Assembly: GCF_002863565.1 (NCBI RefSeq) | Contig: NZ_PGUW01000007.1 | Location: forward strand, 267,032-331,031 | Length of the DNA stretch: 64,000 nucleotides | Source of the DNA: Bacillus sp. V5-8f | GTDB lineage: Bacteria > Bacillota > Bacilli > Bacillales > DSM-1321 | Reading direction: 5' to 3' | Part shown: positions 10,589 to 20,250 of the stretch, one piece after another | How positions within the stretch are numbered: the stretch's first letter is position 1 | Layout of the letters: each line of letters begins with the position of its first letter | Program-made: the position numbers and the translations under genes | Notes under the pieces: generated by a model | The model's database searches: none | What the model saw: the letters and a program-made list of their open reading frames with translations, nothing else | Told to the model about the DNA's origin: nothing

Positions 10589-12289
10589 TTGAAGAAATCT
10601 AAATTTTCTTTGTTAATGATTCTTACACTTGTGTTTAGTTTAATCCTTGCTGCATGTAGCGGCGGTGGAGATAACCAGGCTTCGGGTGATAAGGATGGCA
10701 AAGCAAAAGGTGATGGCCAACTTGCGGCTACACAGGAATTAACTGCTTTTGATGCATCAGAAATCCCAACAATGGATACAGCACTTGCTGAAGGATCAAC
10801 AAGTTTTGATTACATCAACAACGTTGGTGAAGGTCTATATCGTCTAGACCAGGAGAACAAGCCGGTGCCAGCTCTTTCTGATGGTGAGCCACAAGTTAGT
10901 GATGACAAAACTGTTATTACATTTAAAATAAGAAATGCAAAATGGTCTAATGGAGATCCAATTACTGCAAATGATTTCGTTTTTGCATGGAAAAAAGCAA
11001 TCGATCCTAAGACTGCTTCCCCATACGGTCCATATATGATGGGCGGCAAGATTAAAGGCGCTCAAGCTATCACAGATGCCGCTGCAGCTAAAAAGCCTTA
11101 TGATTTAAATACTTTAGGTGTTGTTGCGAAAGATGACAAAACGCTAGAAGTAACTTTAGAAAAGGCAATTCCATACTGGGAAGACCTTTTCGCATTCCCT
11201 ACCTTCTATCCGCAACAAGAAAAGTTTGTTAAGGAAAAAGGAAAGAATTATGCAACAAGCAAAGACAACTTACTATACAACGGCCCATTCGTAATGACTG
11301 ATTGGGATGGCCCTACTGACACAGAGTGGGTTCTTGAAAAGAACGATAACTACTGGGATAAAGACAGCGTGAAGTTAGAAAAGCTGACATTCAACGTAGT
11401 TAAAGACACTGCTGCACAAGCAAATGCTTTTGAAGCTGGTGAAGTGGACAGAACGTATAAGCTTTCATCTGATCTTGTACCAAATTATGAAGGTGACGAG
11501 CGTTTAGTTAATGATTTAGAAAAGGTGACTTTTTGGTTGAAAATGAACCAAAAGAATCCTGATTTACAAAACGAAAACATCCGTCGGGCAATTGCTCAAG
11601 GATTTAACAAACAAGATTTCACTGACAGCATCATGAACAATGGTTCTATTCCTGCCAATGGACAAATGCCAAAGGAATTTGTAACTGACCCAGCATCTGG
11701 TAAAGACTGGCGTGAAGTAAACGGAGATCTTCTTGAATACAACAAGAAAGAAGCTCAGGCTGCATGGAAAAAAGGTTTAGAAGAACTTGGAAAGAAAGAA
11801 ATCACTCTTCGTTATCTTGGCGATGATACAGAAAGTGCCAAGAAAATCTCTGAGTATATGAAGAATCAATTGGAAACAAACCTTGAAGGTTTAACAGTTA
11901 AAGTAGAAAGTGTTCCATTTACTGTTCGTTTAGAACGTGACAACTCTATGAACTACGATCTTCAAATGGCTGGATGGGGACCAGACTACCGCGATCCTAT
12001 GTCTTTCTCTGACCTGTTCGTTACTAACGGCGGAAGTAACAGAATGGCATACTCAAACCCTGAATATGATAAGTTAATCAAACAGGCTAGCGAACAAGGT
12101 GCAAACCCTGAAGAGTATTATAAGACACTACTGAAGGCTGAGAAAATCCTTCTTGAGGAAGACGCTGCAATTGCGCCGGTTTACCAGCGTAACAGTGCAA
12201 TCCTTCAGGCAACAAAAGTTAAAGATATCGCTGCCTACGACTACGGTCCTGATTACTGCTACAAGTGGGCGTATATCGCTGAAGAATAA
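10589..12289 (+). CDS. oppA: Oligopeptide ABC transporter substrate-binding lipoprotein OppA
   Basis: OppA captures oligopeptides outside the membrane and delivers them to OppBC. The 566-residue product starts with a lipoprotein signal (KKSKFSLLMILTLVFSLI, lipobox LAAC, Cys 23), then a glycine/lysine-rich linker and a solute-binding domain of the SBP_bac_5 family (YRLDQENKPVPALSDGEPQV, WGPDYRDPM). The start is the TTG at 10589, 8 bases after AAAAGGGG; the open frame extends upstream into the promoter without a ribosome site. First gene of oppABCDF. In Bacillus this system also imports signalling peptides for sporulation and competence. Confidence 0.92.
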   Translation: MKKSKFSLLMILTLVFSLILAACSGGGDNQASGDKDGKAKGDGQLAATQELTAFDASEIPTMDTALAEGSTSFDYINNVGEGLYRLDQENKPVPALSDGEPQVSDDKTVITFKIRNAKWSNGDPITANDFVFAWKKAIDPKTASPYGPYMMGGKIKGAQAITDAAAAKKPYDLNTLGVVAKDDKTLEVTLEKAIPYWEDLFAFPTFYPQQEKFVKEKGKNYATSKDNLLYNGPFVMTDWDGPTDTEWVLEKNDNYWDKDSVKLEKLTFNVVKDTAAQANAFEAGEVDRTYKLSSDLVPNYEGDERLVNDLEKVTFWLKMNQKNPDLQNENIRRAIAQGFNKQDFTDSIMNNGSIPANGQMPKEFVTDPASGKDWREVNGDLLEYNKKEAQAAWKKGLEELGKKEITLRYLGDDTESAKKISEYMKNQLETNLEGLTVKVESVPFTVRLERDNSMNYDLQMAGWGPDYRDPMSFSDLFVTNGGSNRMAYSNPEYDKLIKQASEQGANPEEYYKTLLKAEKILLEEDAAIAPVYQRNSAILQATKVKDIAAYDYGPDYCYKWAYIAEE

Positions 12290-12336
12290 GATCAATATGA
12301 TTTTCTTTTTCTAGATCGTTAATAATTTAGAAGTTG

Positions 12337-12373
12337 AAAAGAGAGTATATTTTTAGAATATACTCTCTTTTTC
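12337..12373 (+). terminator. Attenuating hairpin between oppA and oppB
   Basis: GAGAGTATA (12341-12349) pairs with TATACTCTC (12359-12367), followed by TTTTT. It probably stops part of the transcripts so that OppA is made in excess over the membrane and ATPase subunits. Confidence 0.75.
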
Positions 12374-12433
12374 CCTGTGCGAGAATTGTCGAATTTAAGG
12401 GAAAATTAAATTTTTTTATGGAGGTGCGAGAGG

Positions 12434-13363
12434 ATGGCCAAATATTTGGCAAAAAGGGTGTTCTATATGTTAATTACATTGTTTGTCATTGCTTCTGCTA
12501 CTTTTTTTCTAATGAAGCTTATTCCGGGAACGCCTTTTGCAAGTGCCGCTAAGTTGCCCCCTGCGCAGTTAGAAATAATGAAAGCTAAATACGGCCTGGA
12601 TCAGCCAGTACCGGTTCAGTATTTCAAATACCTTGGCAGTTTGATACAAGGAGATCTCGGTATCGCGTTCCAGTTCGGAAACACACCGGTAAATGATCTA
12701 TTGATGAGAAGAATAGGCCCATCTGCCCAACTTGGGCTGCAGGCCATGATCTTTGGATCTATTGTAGGAATAATCCTTGGAGTTGTGGCAGCTGTCAGAC
12801 AGAATACATGGATTGATTATGGTTCAACTTTCCTTGCAGTTATCGGAAAGGCAATTCCTAATTTTGTTTTCGCAGGGTTGCTGCAATATTTTCTCGCTTT
12901 GAAGCTAGGATGGTTTCCGGTCCTTTTCTGGAAAGGTCCTGAATACACCGTCCTGCCCACAATTGCGCTAGCCATGTTTCCCGTTGCAATAGCTGCCCGT
13001 TTTATGAGGACGGAAATGATTGAGGTGTTAAGCTCGGACTACATCACACTCGCAAAGGCGAAGGGTGCCAGCTTCTTTGAAATTGCCTTTAAACATGCAT
13101 TGCGGAATGCTTTAATCCCGGTTATAACGGTTCTTGGCCCGTTAACCGCCTCTCTAATGACAGGTTCCCTTGTAGTAGAAAAGATTTTTGCGATACCGGG
13201 TATTGGTGAGCAATTTGTAAAGTCGATTGTCGTGAACGATTATAATGTAATCATGGGTACTGCCCTTCTATTTGCGGCACTTTTCGTAGTAATTATCTTG
13301 ATTGTGGATATCCTTTATGGAGTCATTGATCCACGTATCAGGCTAGCGGGAGGGAAAAAATAA
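12434..13363 (+). CDS. oppB: Oligopeptide ABC transporter permease OppB
   Basis: A 309-residue inner-membrane permease with about six helices. The first is followed by the OppB-type loop (KLIPGTPFA, KYGLDQPVPVQYFKYL). The EAA coupling motif appears as DYITLAKAKGASFFEIAFKH near residue 200. The ATG follows GGAGGTGCGAGAGG. The stop overlaps the oppC start by one base. Confidence 0.93.
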   Translation: MAKYLAKRVFYMLITLFVIASATFFLMKLIPGTPFASAAKLPPAQLEIMKAKYGLDQPVPVQYFKYLGSLIQGDLGIAFQFGNTPVNDLLMRRIGPSAQLGLQAMIFGSIVGIILGVVAAVRQNTWIDYGSTFLAVIGKAIPNFVFAGLLQYFLALKLGWFPVLFWKGPEYTVLPTIALAMFPVAIAARFMRTEMIEVLSSDYITLAKAKGASFFEIAFKHALRNALIPVITVLGPLTASLMTGSLVVEKIFAIPGIGEQFVKSIVVNDYNVIMGTALLFAALFVVIILIVDILYGVIDPRIRLAGGKK

Positions 13364-14391
13364 TGGCAACAAAGCATGAAAAGATTGCTGCTGAACGATT
13401 TGCCCCAGCCGTTATTGATTCCTCAAAGAGTGAGGAAATCAACAAGCCAAGCCTGAACTTCTGGCAAGATGCCTGGATGCGTGTGCGAAAAAATAAAGCC
13501 GCGTTAATAAGCCTTGTCTTAATGGTGGTAATGATTATTATGGCATTTGTTGGCCCGGCGATCAGCGGCAAGGAGTTCGATACACAAAACGTAAGACATC
13601 AGAACCTTCCTCCTAAGATACAAGGCTTGGAGAATATCAGCTGGCTTCCATTCGATGGTGTGAAAACATTGCCGAGCGGAAAAGAAGTGGATATGTATGA
13701 ACAGAAAAATGTAAAAGAATATTACTGGTTTGGTACGGATCCTCTGGGACGCGATTTATTTACGCGTGTTTGGAAGGGGACGCAAGTTTCACTATATATT
13801 GCGTTTTTAGCGGCTTTAATTGATATGGTAGTCGGTGTTGCTTATGGAGCGGTTTCCGGTTACTTCGGCGGAAGGCTGGACAATATCATGCAGCGTATCG
13901 CCGAAGTTTTGATGGGTATCCCTCAATTGGTAATTGTTATTCTTATGATCCTTGTTCTTGAACCAGGGATTATATCTATTACAATCGCGATGAGCATAAC
14001 CGGTTGGGTAGGGATGTCCCGGGTGGTCCGCGCGCAGGTTATGAAGCTAAAGGAACAGGAATTCATTCTGGCTTCCAAAACACTAGGGAATACCCATGCA
14101 AAAATCATCTCAAAGCATTTATTGCCAAACCTCGCAGGTGTCATTATCATCAATACGATGTTTACCATTCCAAACGCAATCTTTTTTGAAGCATTTTTAA
14201 GCTTTATCGGATTGGGACTTCAGCCGCCTGATGCGTCACTTGGTACGTTGATTGATGAAGGCTTCAAAGTATTGCGCCTGCATCCGCACGAAATGATCAT
14301 TCCGGCTGTCATAATCAGTATTATCATGGTAGCGTTCAATATGCTTGCAGATGGATTAAGGGATGCCCTAGATCCTAAAATGCGAGATTAA
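13363..14391 (+). CDS. oppC: Oligopeptide ABC transporter permease OppC
   Basis: A 342-residue partner permease of OppB. It has an OppC-type cytoplasmic N-terminus before the first helix (KNKAALISLVLMVVMIIMAF), the periplasmic-side insert of about 70 residues, the WFGTDPLGRDLFTRVW motif typical of OppC/DppC, and an EAA loop EFILASKTLGNTHAKIISKH. Translation is coupled to oppB through the overlapping TAATG. Confidence 0.93.
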   Translation: MATKHEKIAAERFAPAVIDSSKSEEINKPSLNFWQDAWMRVRKNKAALISLVLMVVMIIMAFVGPAISGKEFDTQNVRHQNLPPKIQGLENISWLPFDGVKTLPSGKEVDMYEQKNVKEYYWFGTDPLGRDLFTRVWKGTQVSLYIAFLAALIDMVVGVAYGAVSGYFGGRLDNIMQRIAEVLMGIPQLVIVILMILVLEPGIISITIAMSITGWVGMSRVVRAQVMKLKEQEFILASKTLGNTHAKIISKHLLPNLAGVIIINTMFTIPNAIFFEAFLSFIGLGLQPPDASLGTLIDEGFKVLRLHPHEMIIPAVIISIIMVAFNMLADGLRDALDPKMRD

Positions 14392-14407
14392 GAAGGTAGG
14401 TGAAGGT

Positions 14408-15451
14408 ATGGAAAATATATTAGAAGTTAAGGATTTAAATATTTCCTTCCACACTTTTGCGGGGGAAGTAAAAGCAATCCGCGGCGTCGATTTCGAATTA
14501 AAAAAAGGAGAAACACTTGCGATTGTGGGTGAATCAGGTTCAGGCAAGTCTGTAACAACCAAGTCTATTATGAGGTTATTGCCTCCTTCGAATTCTGAAA
14601 TTAAGAACGGTCAAATTCTATTTGAAGGCAAGGATCTGGCGAAACTATCAGATAGGGAAATGCAAAAAATCCGCGGAAAAGATATTTCTATGATTTTTCA
14701 GGATCCAATGACCTCTTTAAACCCTACGATTAAAATAGGGAAGCAGATCATGGAGCCAATTATCAAGCACCAAAATGTCAGCAAGGCAGCAGCAAAAGAA
14801 CGTGCTTTGGAGCTGCTTCATCTGGTAAGAATCCCACAGGCGGAGAAACGGTTTGACCAGTATCCTCACCAATTTTCAGGGGGAATGAGGCAGCGGGTTG
14901 TTATTGCCATTGCATTGGCCTGCAATCCTAAAATCCTGATTGCGGATGAGCCCACGACAGCACTAGATGTAACAATTCAAGCACAAATCCTGGAGTTAAT
15001 GAAGGATTTGCAGAAAAAAATTGATACTTCTATCATTTTTATTACTCATGATCTTGGTGTCGTTGCCAACGTAGCCGATCGAGTTGCTGTGATGTACGGC
15101 GGAAAGATTGTCGAAATTGGTACAGTAGATGAAGTGTTTTACAATCCACAGCATCCTTATACGTGGGGTTTGATCAGTTCTATGCCAAGCCTGGACACAA
15201 AGGATGAAGAGCTGTACGCAATTCCGGGAACTCCTCCTAACTTGCTGAATCCGCCAAAAGGGGATGCATTTGCGCCCCGCAATGCTTATGCGATGCAGAT
15301 TGATTTAGAAGAGCAGCCTCCAATGTTTAAGGTTTCGGATACACATTATGCAGCTACCTGGCTTCTGCACCCGGATGCTCCAAAGGTAGAGCCGCCTGAG
15401 GCAGTTAAAAGACGTATGAAAAAGTTCGTTGACAGGAAGGAGGGTAATTGA
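14408..15451 (+). CDS. oppD: Oligopeptide ABC transporter ATPase OppD
   Basis: A 347-residue ATPase energising OppBC. Walker [10 protein letters not shown]-loop [13 protein letters not shown], signature FSGGMRQR, Walker [13 protein letters not shown] and H-loop ITHD are all present, followed by the oligopeptide-transporter C-terminal extension. AGGTAGGTGAAGGT precedes the ATG. The stop TGA overlaps the ATG of oppF. Confidence 0.94.
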   Translation: MENILEVKDLNISFHTFAGEVKAIRGVDFELKKGETLAIVGESGSGKSVTTKSIMRLLPPSNSEIKNGQILFEGKDLAKLSDREMQKIRGKDISMIFQDPMTSLNPTIKIGKQIMEPIIKHQNVSKAAAKERALELLHLVRIPQAEKRFDQYPHQFSGGMRQRVVIAIALACNPKILIADEPTTALDVTIQAQILELMKDLQKKIDTSIIFITHDLGVVANVADRVAVMYGGKIVEIGTVDEVFYNPQHPYTWGLISSMPSLDTKDEELYAIPGTPPNLLNPPKGDAFAPRNAYAMQIDLEEQPPMFKVSDTHYAATWLLHPDAPKVEPPEAVKRRMKKFVDRKEGN

Positions 15452-16389
15452 TGGAACAGGATAAGTTACTGGAAATAAAGAATCTCAAACAATATTTTAA
15501 TGTTGGCAGACCATCCATGGTAAAGGCAGTAGATGATGTTTCCTTTGATATATATAAAGGGGAAACCTTAGGCCTTGTCGGAGAATCTGGTTGTGGAAAG
15601 TCAACAACCGGACGTACAATCATTCGTCTTTATGATGCGACGGATGGTGAAGTAATTTTTAAAGGGGAAAATGTACATGGAAGGAAATCCAAGAAGGAAC
15701 TAAAGAATTTCAATCGCAGCATGCAGATGATATTCCAGGACCCCTACGCTTCCCTGAATCCACGTATGAAGGTAGCGGATATTATTGCCGAAGGAATTGA
15801 TATCCATGGGCTTGCAAAGACACAACAAGAACGCATGGATATGGTTTATAATCTTCTAGAAACAGTTGGCTTAAACCGTGAGCACGCTAATCGTTACCCG
15901 CATGAATTTTCAGGAGGGCAGCGCCAGCGTATCGGGATTGCCCGCGCACTTGCCGTCCAGCCTGAATTCATCATTGCCGATGAACCCATTTCAGCCTTGG
16001 ATGTGTCTATTCAGGCGCAGGTCGTCAATTTATTGAAAAAGCTGCAAAAAGAAAAAGGGTTAACCTATTTATTTATTGCCCATGACCTTTCCATGGTGAA
16101 ATATATCAGTGACCGTATCGGTGTAATGTATTTTGGAAAGCTTGTTGAACTTGCCACTAGTGACGAGCTGTATGAAAACCCGATCCACCCGTATACGCAA
16201 TCTCTGTTATCCGCCATTCCTCTTCCAGATCCGGAGCTCGAAAGAACAAGAAAACGGAAGGTATATGATCCTAGCGTTCATAACTATGCAGAGGGTGAGG
16301 AAGTAAAGATGCGTGAGGTGGCTCCAGGGCATTTTGTTTTATGCTCAGAAGCGGAGTTAAAGCAATATCAAGCAAGCCGTGCTAAATAA
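15451..16389 (+). CDS. oppF: Oligopeptide ABC transporter ATPase OppF
   Basis: The second ATPase of the transporter, 312 residues. Walker [22 protein letters not shown], signature FSGGQRQR, Walker [13 protein letters not shown] and IAHD are intact, with the C-terminal oligopeptide-transporter extension ([16 protein letters not shown]). The ATG at 15451 is chosen over the TTG one codon upstream because AAGGAGGG is 7 bases away and the overlap with the oppD stop is the usual TGATG. Last gene of the operon. Confidence 0.94.
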   Translation: MEQDKLLEIKNLKQYFNVGRPSMVKAVDDVSFDIYKGETLGLVGESGCGKSTTGRTIIRLYDATDGEVIFKGENVHGRKSKKELKNFNRSMQMIFQDPYASLNPRMKVADIIAEGIDIHGLAKTQQERMDMVYNLLETVGLNREHANRYPHEFSGGQRQRIGIARALAVQPEFIIADEPISALDVSIQAQVVNLLKKLQKEKGLTYLFIAHDLSMVKYISDRIGVMYFGKLVELATSDELYENPIHPYTQSLLSAIPLPDPELERTRKRKVYDPSVHNYAEGEEVKMREVAPGHFVLCSEAELKQYQASRAK

Positions 16390-16390
16390 A

Positions 16391-16424
16391 AAAAAACGAC
16401 CTTCAAGGCGAAGGTCGTTTTTTT
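16391..16424 (+). terminator. Terminator of oppABCDF
   Basis: AACGACCTT and AAGGTCGTT form the stem, flanked by A- and T-runs. Confidence 0.9.
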
Positions 16425-16570
16425 ATGGAAAAGAAGAGTATATCTCCTTTATAGGTGGTAAAGGAAGTTGAGAATTTCTTTTTAAATAGAATCGTTCCAA
16501 AAGAGGATTCCACTTACTTACTGTTAGATTATAATAGGATTTGAGATTCCAGTCCGAGAGGAGCGGGGAT

Positions 16571-17776
16571 ATGAGACGATTAAAACGGCTGGCAATCACT
16601 GGGATGTTATGTCTTGGTTCAGCCACCACGCTTGGGGTTCCTGTGTTTGCAGAAGATGCACTTGATTCGTTAAGCCATCCAAAAAGTGAGGTAACGCTTT
16701 CCATCAAAAATATACCGGAGGCTGTTCCAAGGTTTATTTATGATTCAGGTCTGACATTTAAGTACCCGAATGCAGTCCGGGGAATTTATGTGACAGGGCA
16801 TTCAGCTGGCGGAAGCAACTTTGGCCGGCTTGTGGATTTGGTTGACAAAACGGAATTAAATGCGATGGTTATTGATATCAAAGATGATCGGGGCAATGTT
16901 ACCTATCGGCCTGAAGACCCGCAATCTCCCTATGCAGGAATTGGAAAAGATTACATAAAGAAACCTGCCGACATACTTAAACAGATGGAAAAGAAACAAA
17001 TCTATCCGATTGCAAGGGTCGTTGTATTCAAAGATTCCATACTATCTCAACAAAGGCCGGAGTTGTCTTTTGTGGACGGGAAAGAAGTTTGGAAAAATGG
17101 AAGAGAAGAATCATTTGTTAATCCATTTATGAAGGAAGTATGGGATTATAATGTTGGCATCGCCATTGAAGCAGCCAAAATGGGGTTTCAGGAAATTCAA
17201 TTTGATTATGTCCGATTTCCTGAAGGTTTTGAAAAAAGGGATAGTACACTGAAATACGGTTTGGGAGCATACAGGGATATTAAAATGGATAATATACAAA
17301 AACGGGTAAAAGCTGTAACGGATTTTGTCGCTTATGCCCGTGAAAAATTAAAGCCATACGGTGTAAAGGTTTCCGTTGACATTTTTGGCTATTCCGCGAC
17401 ATTGCCTGAGGCTCCTGGAATTGGCCAAAACTTCTCAAAAATCTCGGAAAACGTAGATGTTATTTCATCTATGATATATCCGAGCCATTGGACCTCGTAT
17501 TTCGGGATCGTAAAGCCGGACCTTGAACCATACAAATTAGTGAATGAGTACGCGAAGCTTGAAAAGCAAAAGCTGGGGCAATTAAAGACACCTCCTGTTT
17601 CAAGGCCTTGGCTACAGGATTTTACCGCTTCATACCTTGGTGCGGGGAATTATAAGAAATATGGCAAAGTGGAAGTGGATGCCCAAATAAAGGCTCTAAA
17701 GGATAACGGAATAAACGAATTTCTGCTATGGAATGCGGCAAACCGCTATACCCCTAATGTGGAATATACCCCATAA
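16571..17776 (+). CDS. Secreted putative glycoside hydrolase (DUF4015)
   Basis: A 401-residue exported protein. A signal peptide covers about the first 30 residues (MRRLKRLAITGMLCLGSATT, cleavage near VFA-ED). The rest looks like the TIM-barrel DUF4015 family, putative glycosyl hydrolases: VRGIYVTGHSAGG, MVIDIKDDRGNVTY, FDYVRFPEG, SVDIFGYS and DVISSMIYPSHW. Asp in FDYVRFPEG is the likely catalytic region by analogy with this family. The ATG at 16571 follows GAGGAGCGGGG. A substrate in the cell wall or exopolysaccharide is a guess. Confidence 0.8.
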   Translation: MRRLKRLAITGMLCLGSATTLGVPVFAEDALDSLSHPKSEVTLSIKNIPEAVPRFIYDSGLTFKYPNAVRGIYVTGHSAGGSNFGRLVDLVDKTELNAMVIDIKDDRGNVTYRPEDPQSPYAGIGKDYIKKPADILKQMEKKQIYPIARVVVFKDSILSQQRPELSFVDGKEVWKNGREESFVNPFMKEVWDYNVGIAIEAAKMGFQEIQFDYVRFPEGFEKRDSTLKYGLGAYRDIKMDNIQKRVKAVTDFVAYAREKLKPYGVKVSVDIFGYSATLPEAPGIGQNFSKISENVDVISSMIYPSHWTSYFGIVKPDLEPYKLVNEYAKLEKQKLGQLKTPPVSRPWLQDFTASYLGAGNYKKYGKVEVDAQIKALKDNGINEFLLWNAANRYTPNVEYTP

Positions 17777-17845
17777 ATGGTTTTGGTACCTCAACTGATA
17801 CCAAAAGTAAAAGGCGAATACGTATGGAGGAAATTTCAATAAAAG

Positions 17846-17904
17846 AAAAGGATGCCGACAGAGATACAGCTTGTGACCGCTAGACCTCTTTTTGGTATCC
17901 TTTT
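17846..17904. terminator. Hairpin between the hydrolase and the convergent small gene
   Basis: AAAAGGATGCC pairs with GGTATCCTTTT (11 pairs, one G-U). It is T-rich on the minus-strand side, so it probably ends the small minus-strand gene. A second hairpin TTTTGGTA/TACCAAAA at 17781-17806 follows the hydrolase stop. Confidence 0.55.
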
Positions 17905-17920
17905 AAGCCGGCTATGGATT

Positions 17921-18115
17921 TTATTTGTTACTTTTTGTTTTGCCGCCTACGCTATTCCAGCCTGACTGAATTCTTTCAGACTGGTCTGAACTTGCTGAGT
18001 GGCGCTTCCCGCCAAATACTTTTTCGCCTATGCCATTAGTCAAAACACCATTGATTGCCGTTATCCCAATAATAAGTACCGCTACGATTGAAAAATCAAG
18101 GAAATAAGCAGCCAT
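17921..18115 (-). CDS. 64-residue single-helix membrane protein
   Basis: An ATG at 18115 with AGGAGGATTGAG upstream opens a 64-residue frame. One membrane helix (about residues 6-26, FLDFSIVAVLIIGITAI) is followed by a hydrophilic tail rich in Ser, Gly and Lys. It lies between opp and spxA in the place where B. subtilis has yjbB/yjbC, but it does not look like either. The strong ribosome site supports it as real; the function is unknown. Confidence 0.6.
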   Translation of the reverse strand: MAAYFLDFSIVAVLIIGITAINGVLTNGIGEKVFGGKRHSASSDQSERIQSGWNSVGGKTKSNK

Positions 18116-18623
18116 CTCAATCCTCCTGTCATAAGTGAAGCATTTGAACACACAGCCCTACATCTTCTATTTTATTTAATGAATGACCACTTTAAAAGCA
18201 AAAAAGAAATCATTCAGCACATTTCTAAAATAAATGAGCAAAAATCTGGCAATATCGGCTGTAATATGTTTGTGAAGTGCACCTCTGGGTATATGTAAAA
18301 GGTAGAAAATAATCTTATCCATTATCAGTAAAAACCTTTAAAGTCCTTTGTAATTGAGAATAAGAAATTACCATTCTTTAGCGATAATGATGGTTGAGTT
18401 GGCTGGAAGCTAATGTAAAATGCAGGAGATAGAAGCTTTAGACAAGATAGTTTTCACGTTTTCAACATTTTTCAAAAAGGGTATTCATTTTACTAGTTTT
18501 AGTGTATAATAATTAATAGAAATTACTTATTTAAAGTTATTTCAAATAAGGTGAATAAACCGCAATAAATAAAATGATTTCCCAGCATAGATCACCGATT
18601 CTATTTTCAGGGAGTGTGAGTGA
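18116..18623 (+). promoter_or_regulatory. spxA upstream region
   Basis: About 500 bases without a gene. TATAAT at 18505-18510 preceded by TTTTAGTG is the best -10 candidate for spxA; the matching -35 is weak. B. subtilis spxA has several promoters here, but no yjbC homologue is present in this window. Confidence 0.45.
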
Positions 18624-19022
18624 ATGATGGTTACTTTATATACATCACCAAGCTGTACATCATGTCGGAAAGCGAAGGCTTGGCTCGAAGAACATGAGAT
18701 TCCATATTCAGAAAGAAATATTTTCTCCGAGAACCTATCTATTGAAGAAATTAAAGAAATTCTTCGCATGACTGAAGACGGTACAGATGAAATTATATCC
18801 ACTAGATCTAAGACCTTTCAAAAGCTGAATGTAAATTTGGAGGCTTTGCCCCTCCAGGAATTATATAAATTGATTAAAGATAATCCTGGCATGCTAAGAA
18901 GACCGATTATCTTAGACGAAAAAAGGCTTCAGGTAGGATACAATGAAGACGAAATTCGCCGGTTCCTGCCGCGCAAGGTACGCACTTTCCAGCTGCGTGA
19001 AGCACAAAAAATGGTTAATTAA
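18624..19022 (+). CDS. spxA: Redox-responsive transcription regulator Spx
   Basis: Spx binds the RNA polymerase alpha subunit and switches on thiol-stress genes. The 132-residue product has the redox switch CTSC ([11 protein letters not shown]), the RPII and [16 protein letters not shown] segments of the ArsC-like fold, and full length. The second ATG at 18627 gives the usual 131-residue protein; GGAG at 18611-18614 fits either. Spx is kept low by ClpXP with the adaptor SpxH, whose gene is also in this window at 25963. Confidence 0.95.
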   Translation: MMVTLYTSPSCTSCRKAKAWLEEHEIPYSERNIFSENLSIEEIKEILRMTEDGTDEIISTRSKTFQKLNVNLEALPLQELYKLIKDNPGMLRRPIILDEKRLQVGYNEDEIRRFLPRKVRTFQLREAQKMVN

Positions 19023-19055
19023 AAAGAAAAGCAAATGTTCCTGTAGATTTTATCT

Positions 19056-19095
19056 TGAAAGAACCCCTGCCATAATAATGGCAGGGCTCTTTCAT
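19056..19095 (+). terminator. Terminator of spxA
   Basis: CCCTGCCA and TGGCAGGG form the core, with GAAAGA/TCTTTC extending it. Confidence 0.85.
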
Positions 19096-19432
19096 TATAT
19101 AGTATCCTTATCAATAAATGTTACTGAAACGTCTCGACCGTACTCAAACTTTGTCTGCCTTCAGCAAACTGCATGTTTGTGAGCTGATAAATAGACCTGT
19201 CAAACCGGTAAATTGGTTGAGACAGTGGGTAAACAATTGTTTTTCAATTTGGACAGGTTTTTTATTTCCCTTATTGATTATTTTGTCATAAAATAAAAGA
19301 AAAATAGAATATATTTTTTACCAATGAGGCAATGATTACAAAAGCAGCTTCATGGGTAATGATATTAGAAAGGGCTTTGGTGCCCGGGGGTAATTATCCC
19401 TTCAAAATGTGAACAGAAGGGAGAGGTATATC
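19096..19432. other. Intergenic region before mecA
   Basis: No gene seen. CCTGTC near 19197 and GACAGG near 19251, followed by TTTTTT, could form a long imperfect hairpin. An AT-rich stretch near 19290-19320 probably holds the mecA promoter. Confidence 0.4.
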
Positions 19433-20104
19433 GTGGAAATTGAAAGGATCAATGAAGATACAGTAAAGTTTTACATCTCTTATATAGATATCGAAGAACG
19501 CGGCTTTGATCGGGAAGAAATCTGGTATAGCCGGGAACGGAGCGAAGAGCTTTTCTGGGAAATGATGGACGAAGTGCATCAGGAAGAGGAATTCATGATT
19601 GAAGGCCCGTTATGGATTCAGGTTCAGGCTCTTGAGAAAGGGTTAGAGGTTCTTGTTACCCGTGCACAGTTGACCAAAGATGGCCAAAGGCTGGAATTAC
19701 CGATTTCTGAAGACAAGCTGAAGGATTTACCTGTTGACGAAAAGATTGAGTCTCTTCTTGACCATCATTTTCAGGGAAAACACCAGGTTGACAATGTTCT
19801 ACAGTTTGAGGATGGCATATTAGAGTTCATCACGGAATTTGAGAACTTTGATGACTTAATAGCATTGAGTAACCGCCAGGGTTTAGATGGACTAGTTACA
19901 AAGCTGTTTGTATACCAAAATAAATATTACTTGTACATTGAGTTTTCTGAGGATGAGTCCGACGAAGATGAAATCGATAATATATTAAGCATTCTTCTTG
20001 AATACAGTGAGGAATCTCCAATTACCGTCCATATGCTTGAAGAATATGGGAAAGTTGTAATGGAAAACGATGTTTTCATAACAGTAAATAAATATTTTGC
20101 ATAA
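19433..20104 (+). CDS. mecA: ClpC adaptor protein MecA
   Basis: MecA delivers ComK (and aggregated proteins) to the ClpC-ClpP protease and so holds back competence. The 223-residue product has the N-terminal substrate-binding domain (RINEDTVKFYISYIDIEERG, WYSRERSEELFWEMMDEVHQ), an acidic middle and the C-terminal ClpC-binding domain. The start is the GTG at 19433 (MEIERIN in the family) after GAGAGG; an upstream in-frame codon is unlikely. Monocistronic, closed by a terminator. Confidence 0.93.
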   Translation: MEIERINEDTVKFYISYIDIEERGFDREEIWYSRERSEELFWEMMDEVHQEEEFMIEGPLWIQVQALEKGLEVLVTRAQLTKDGQRLELPISEDKLKDLPVDEKIESLLDHHFQGKHQVDNVLQFEDGILEFITEFENFDDLIALSNRQGLDGLVTKLFVYQNKYYLYIEFSEDESDEDEIDNILSILLEYSEESPITVHMLEEYGKVVMENDVFITVNKYFA

Positions 20105-20111
20105 AGCTAGG

Positions 20112-20141
20112 GCCGATTTCAACAAGGAATCGGCTTTTTTC
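20112..20141 (+). terminator. Terminator of mecA
   Basis: GCCGATT and AATCGGC with a 9-base loop, then TTTTTT. Confidence 0.85.
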
Positions 20142-20250
20142 TACTATGCTTGTTATAAATAGTACACTCTAAGAACCCGAACGATTGCATGAAATTGTTT
20201 TAGGGTATGTATGTTGTATAGGTGAACATGTTGGCAGGGGCGGTGTCTTT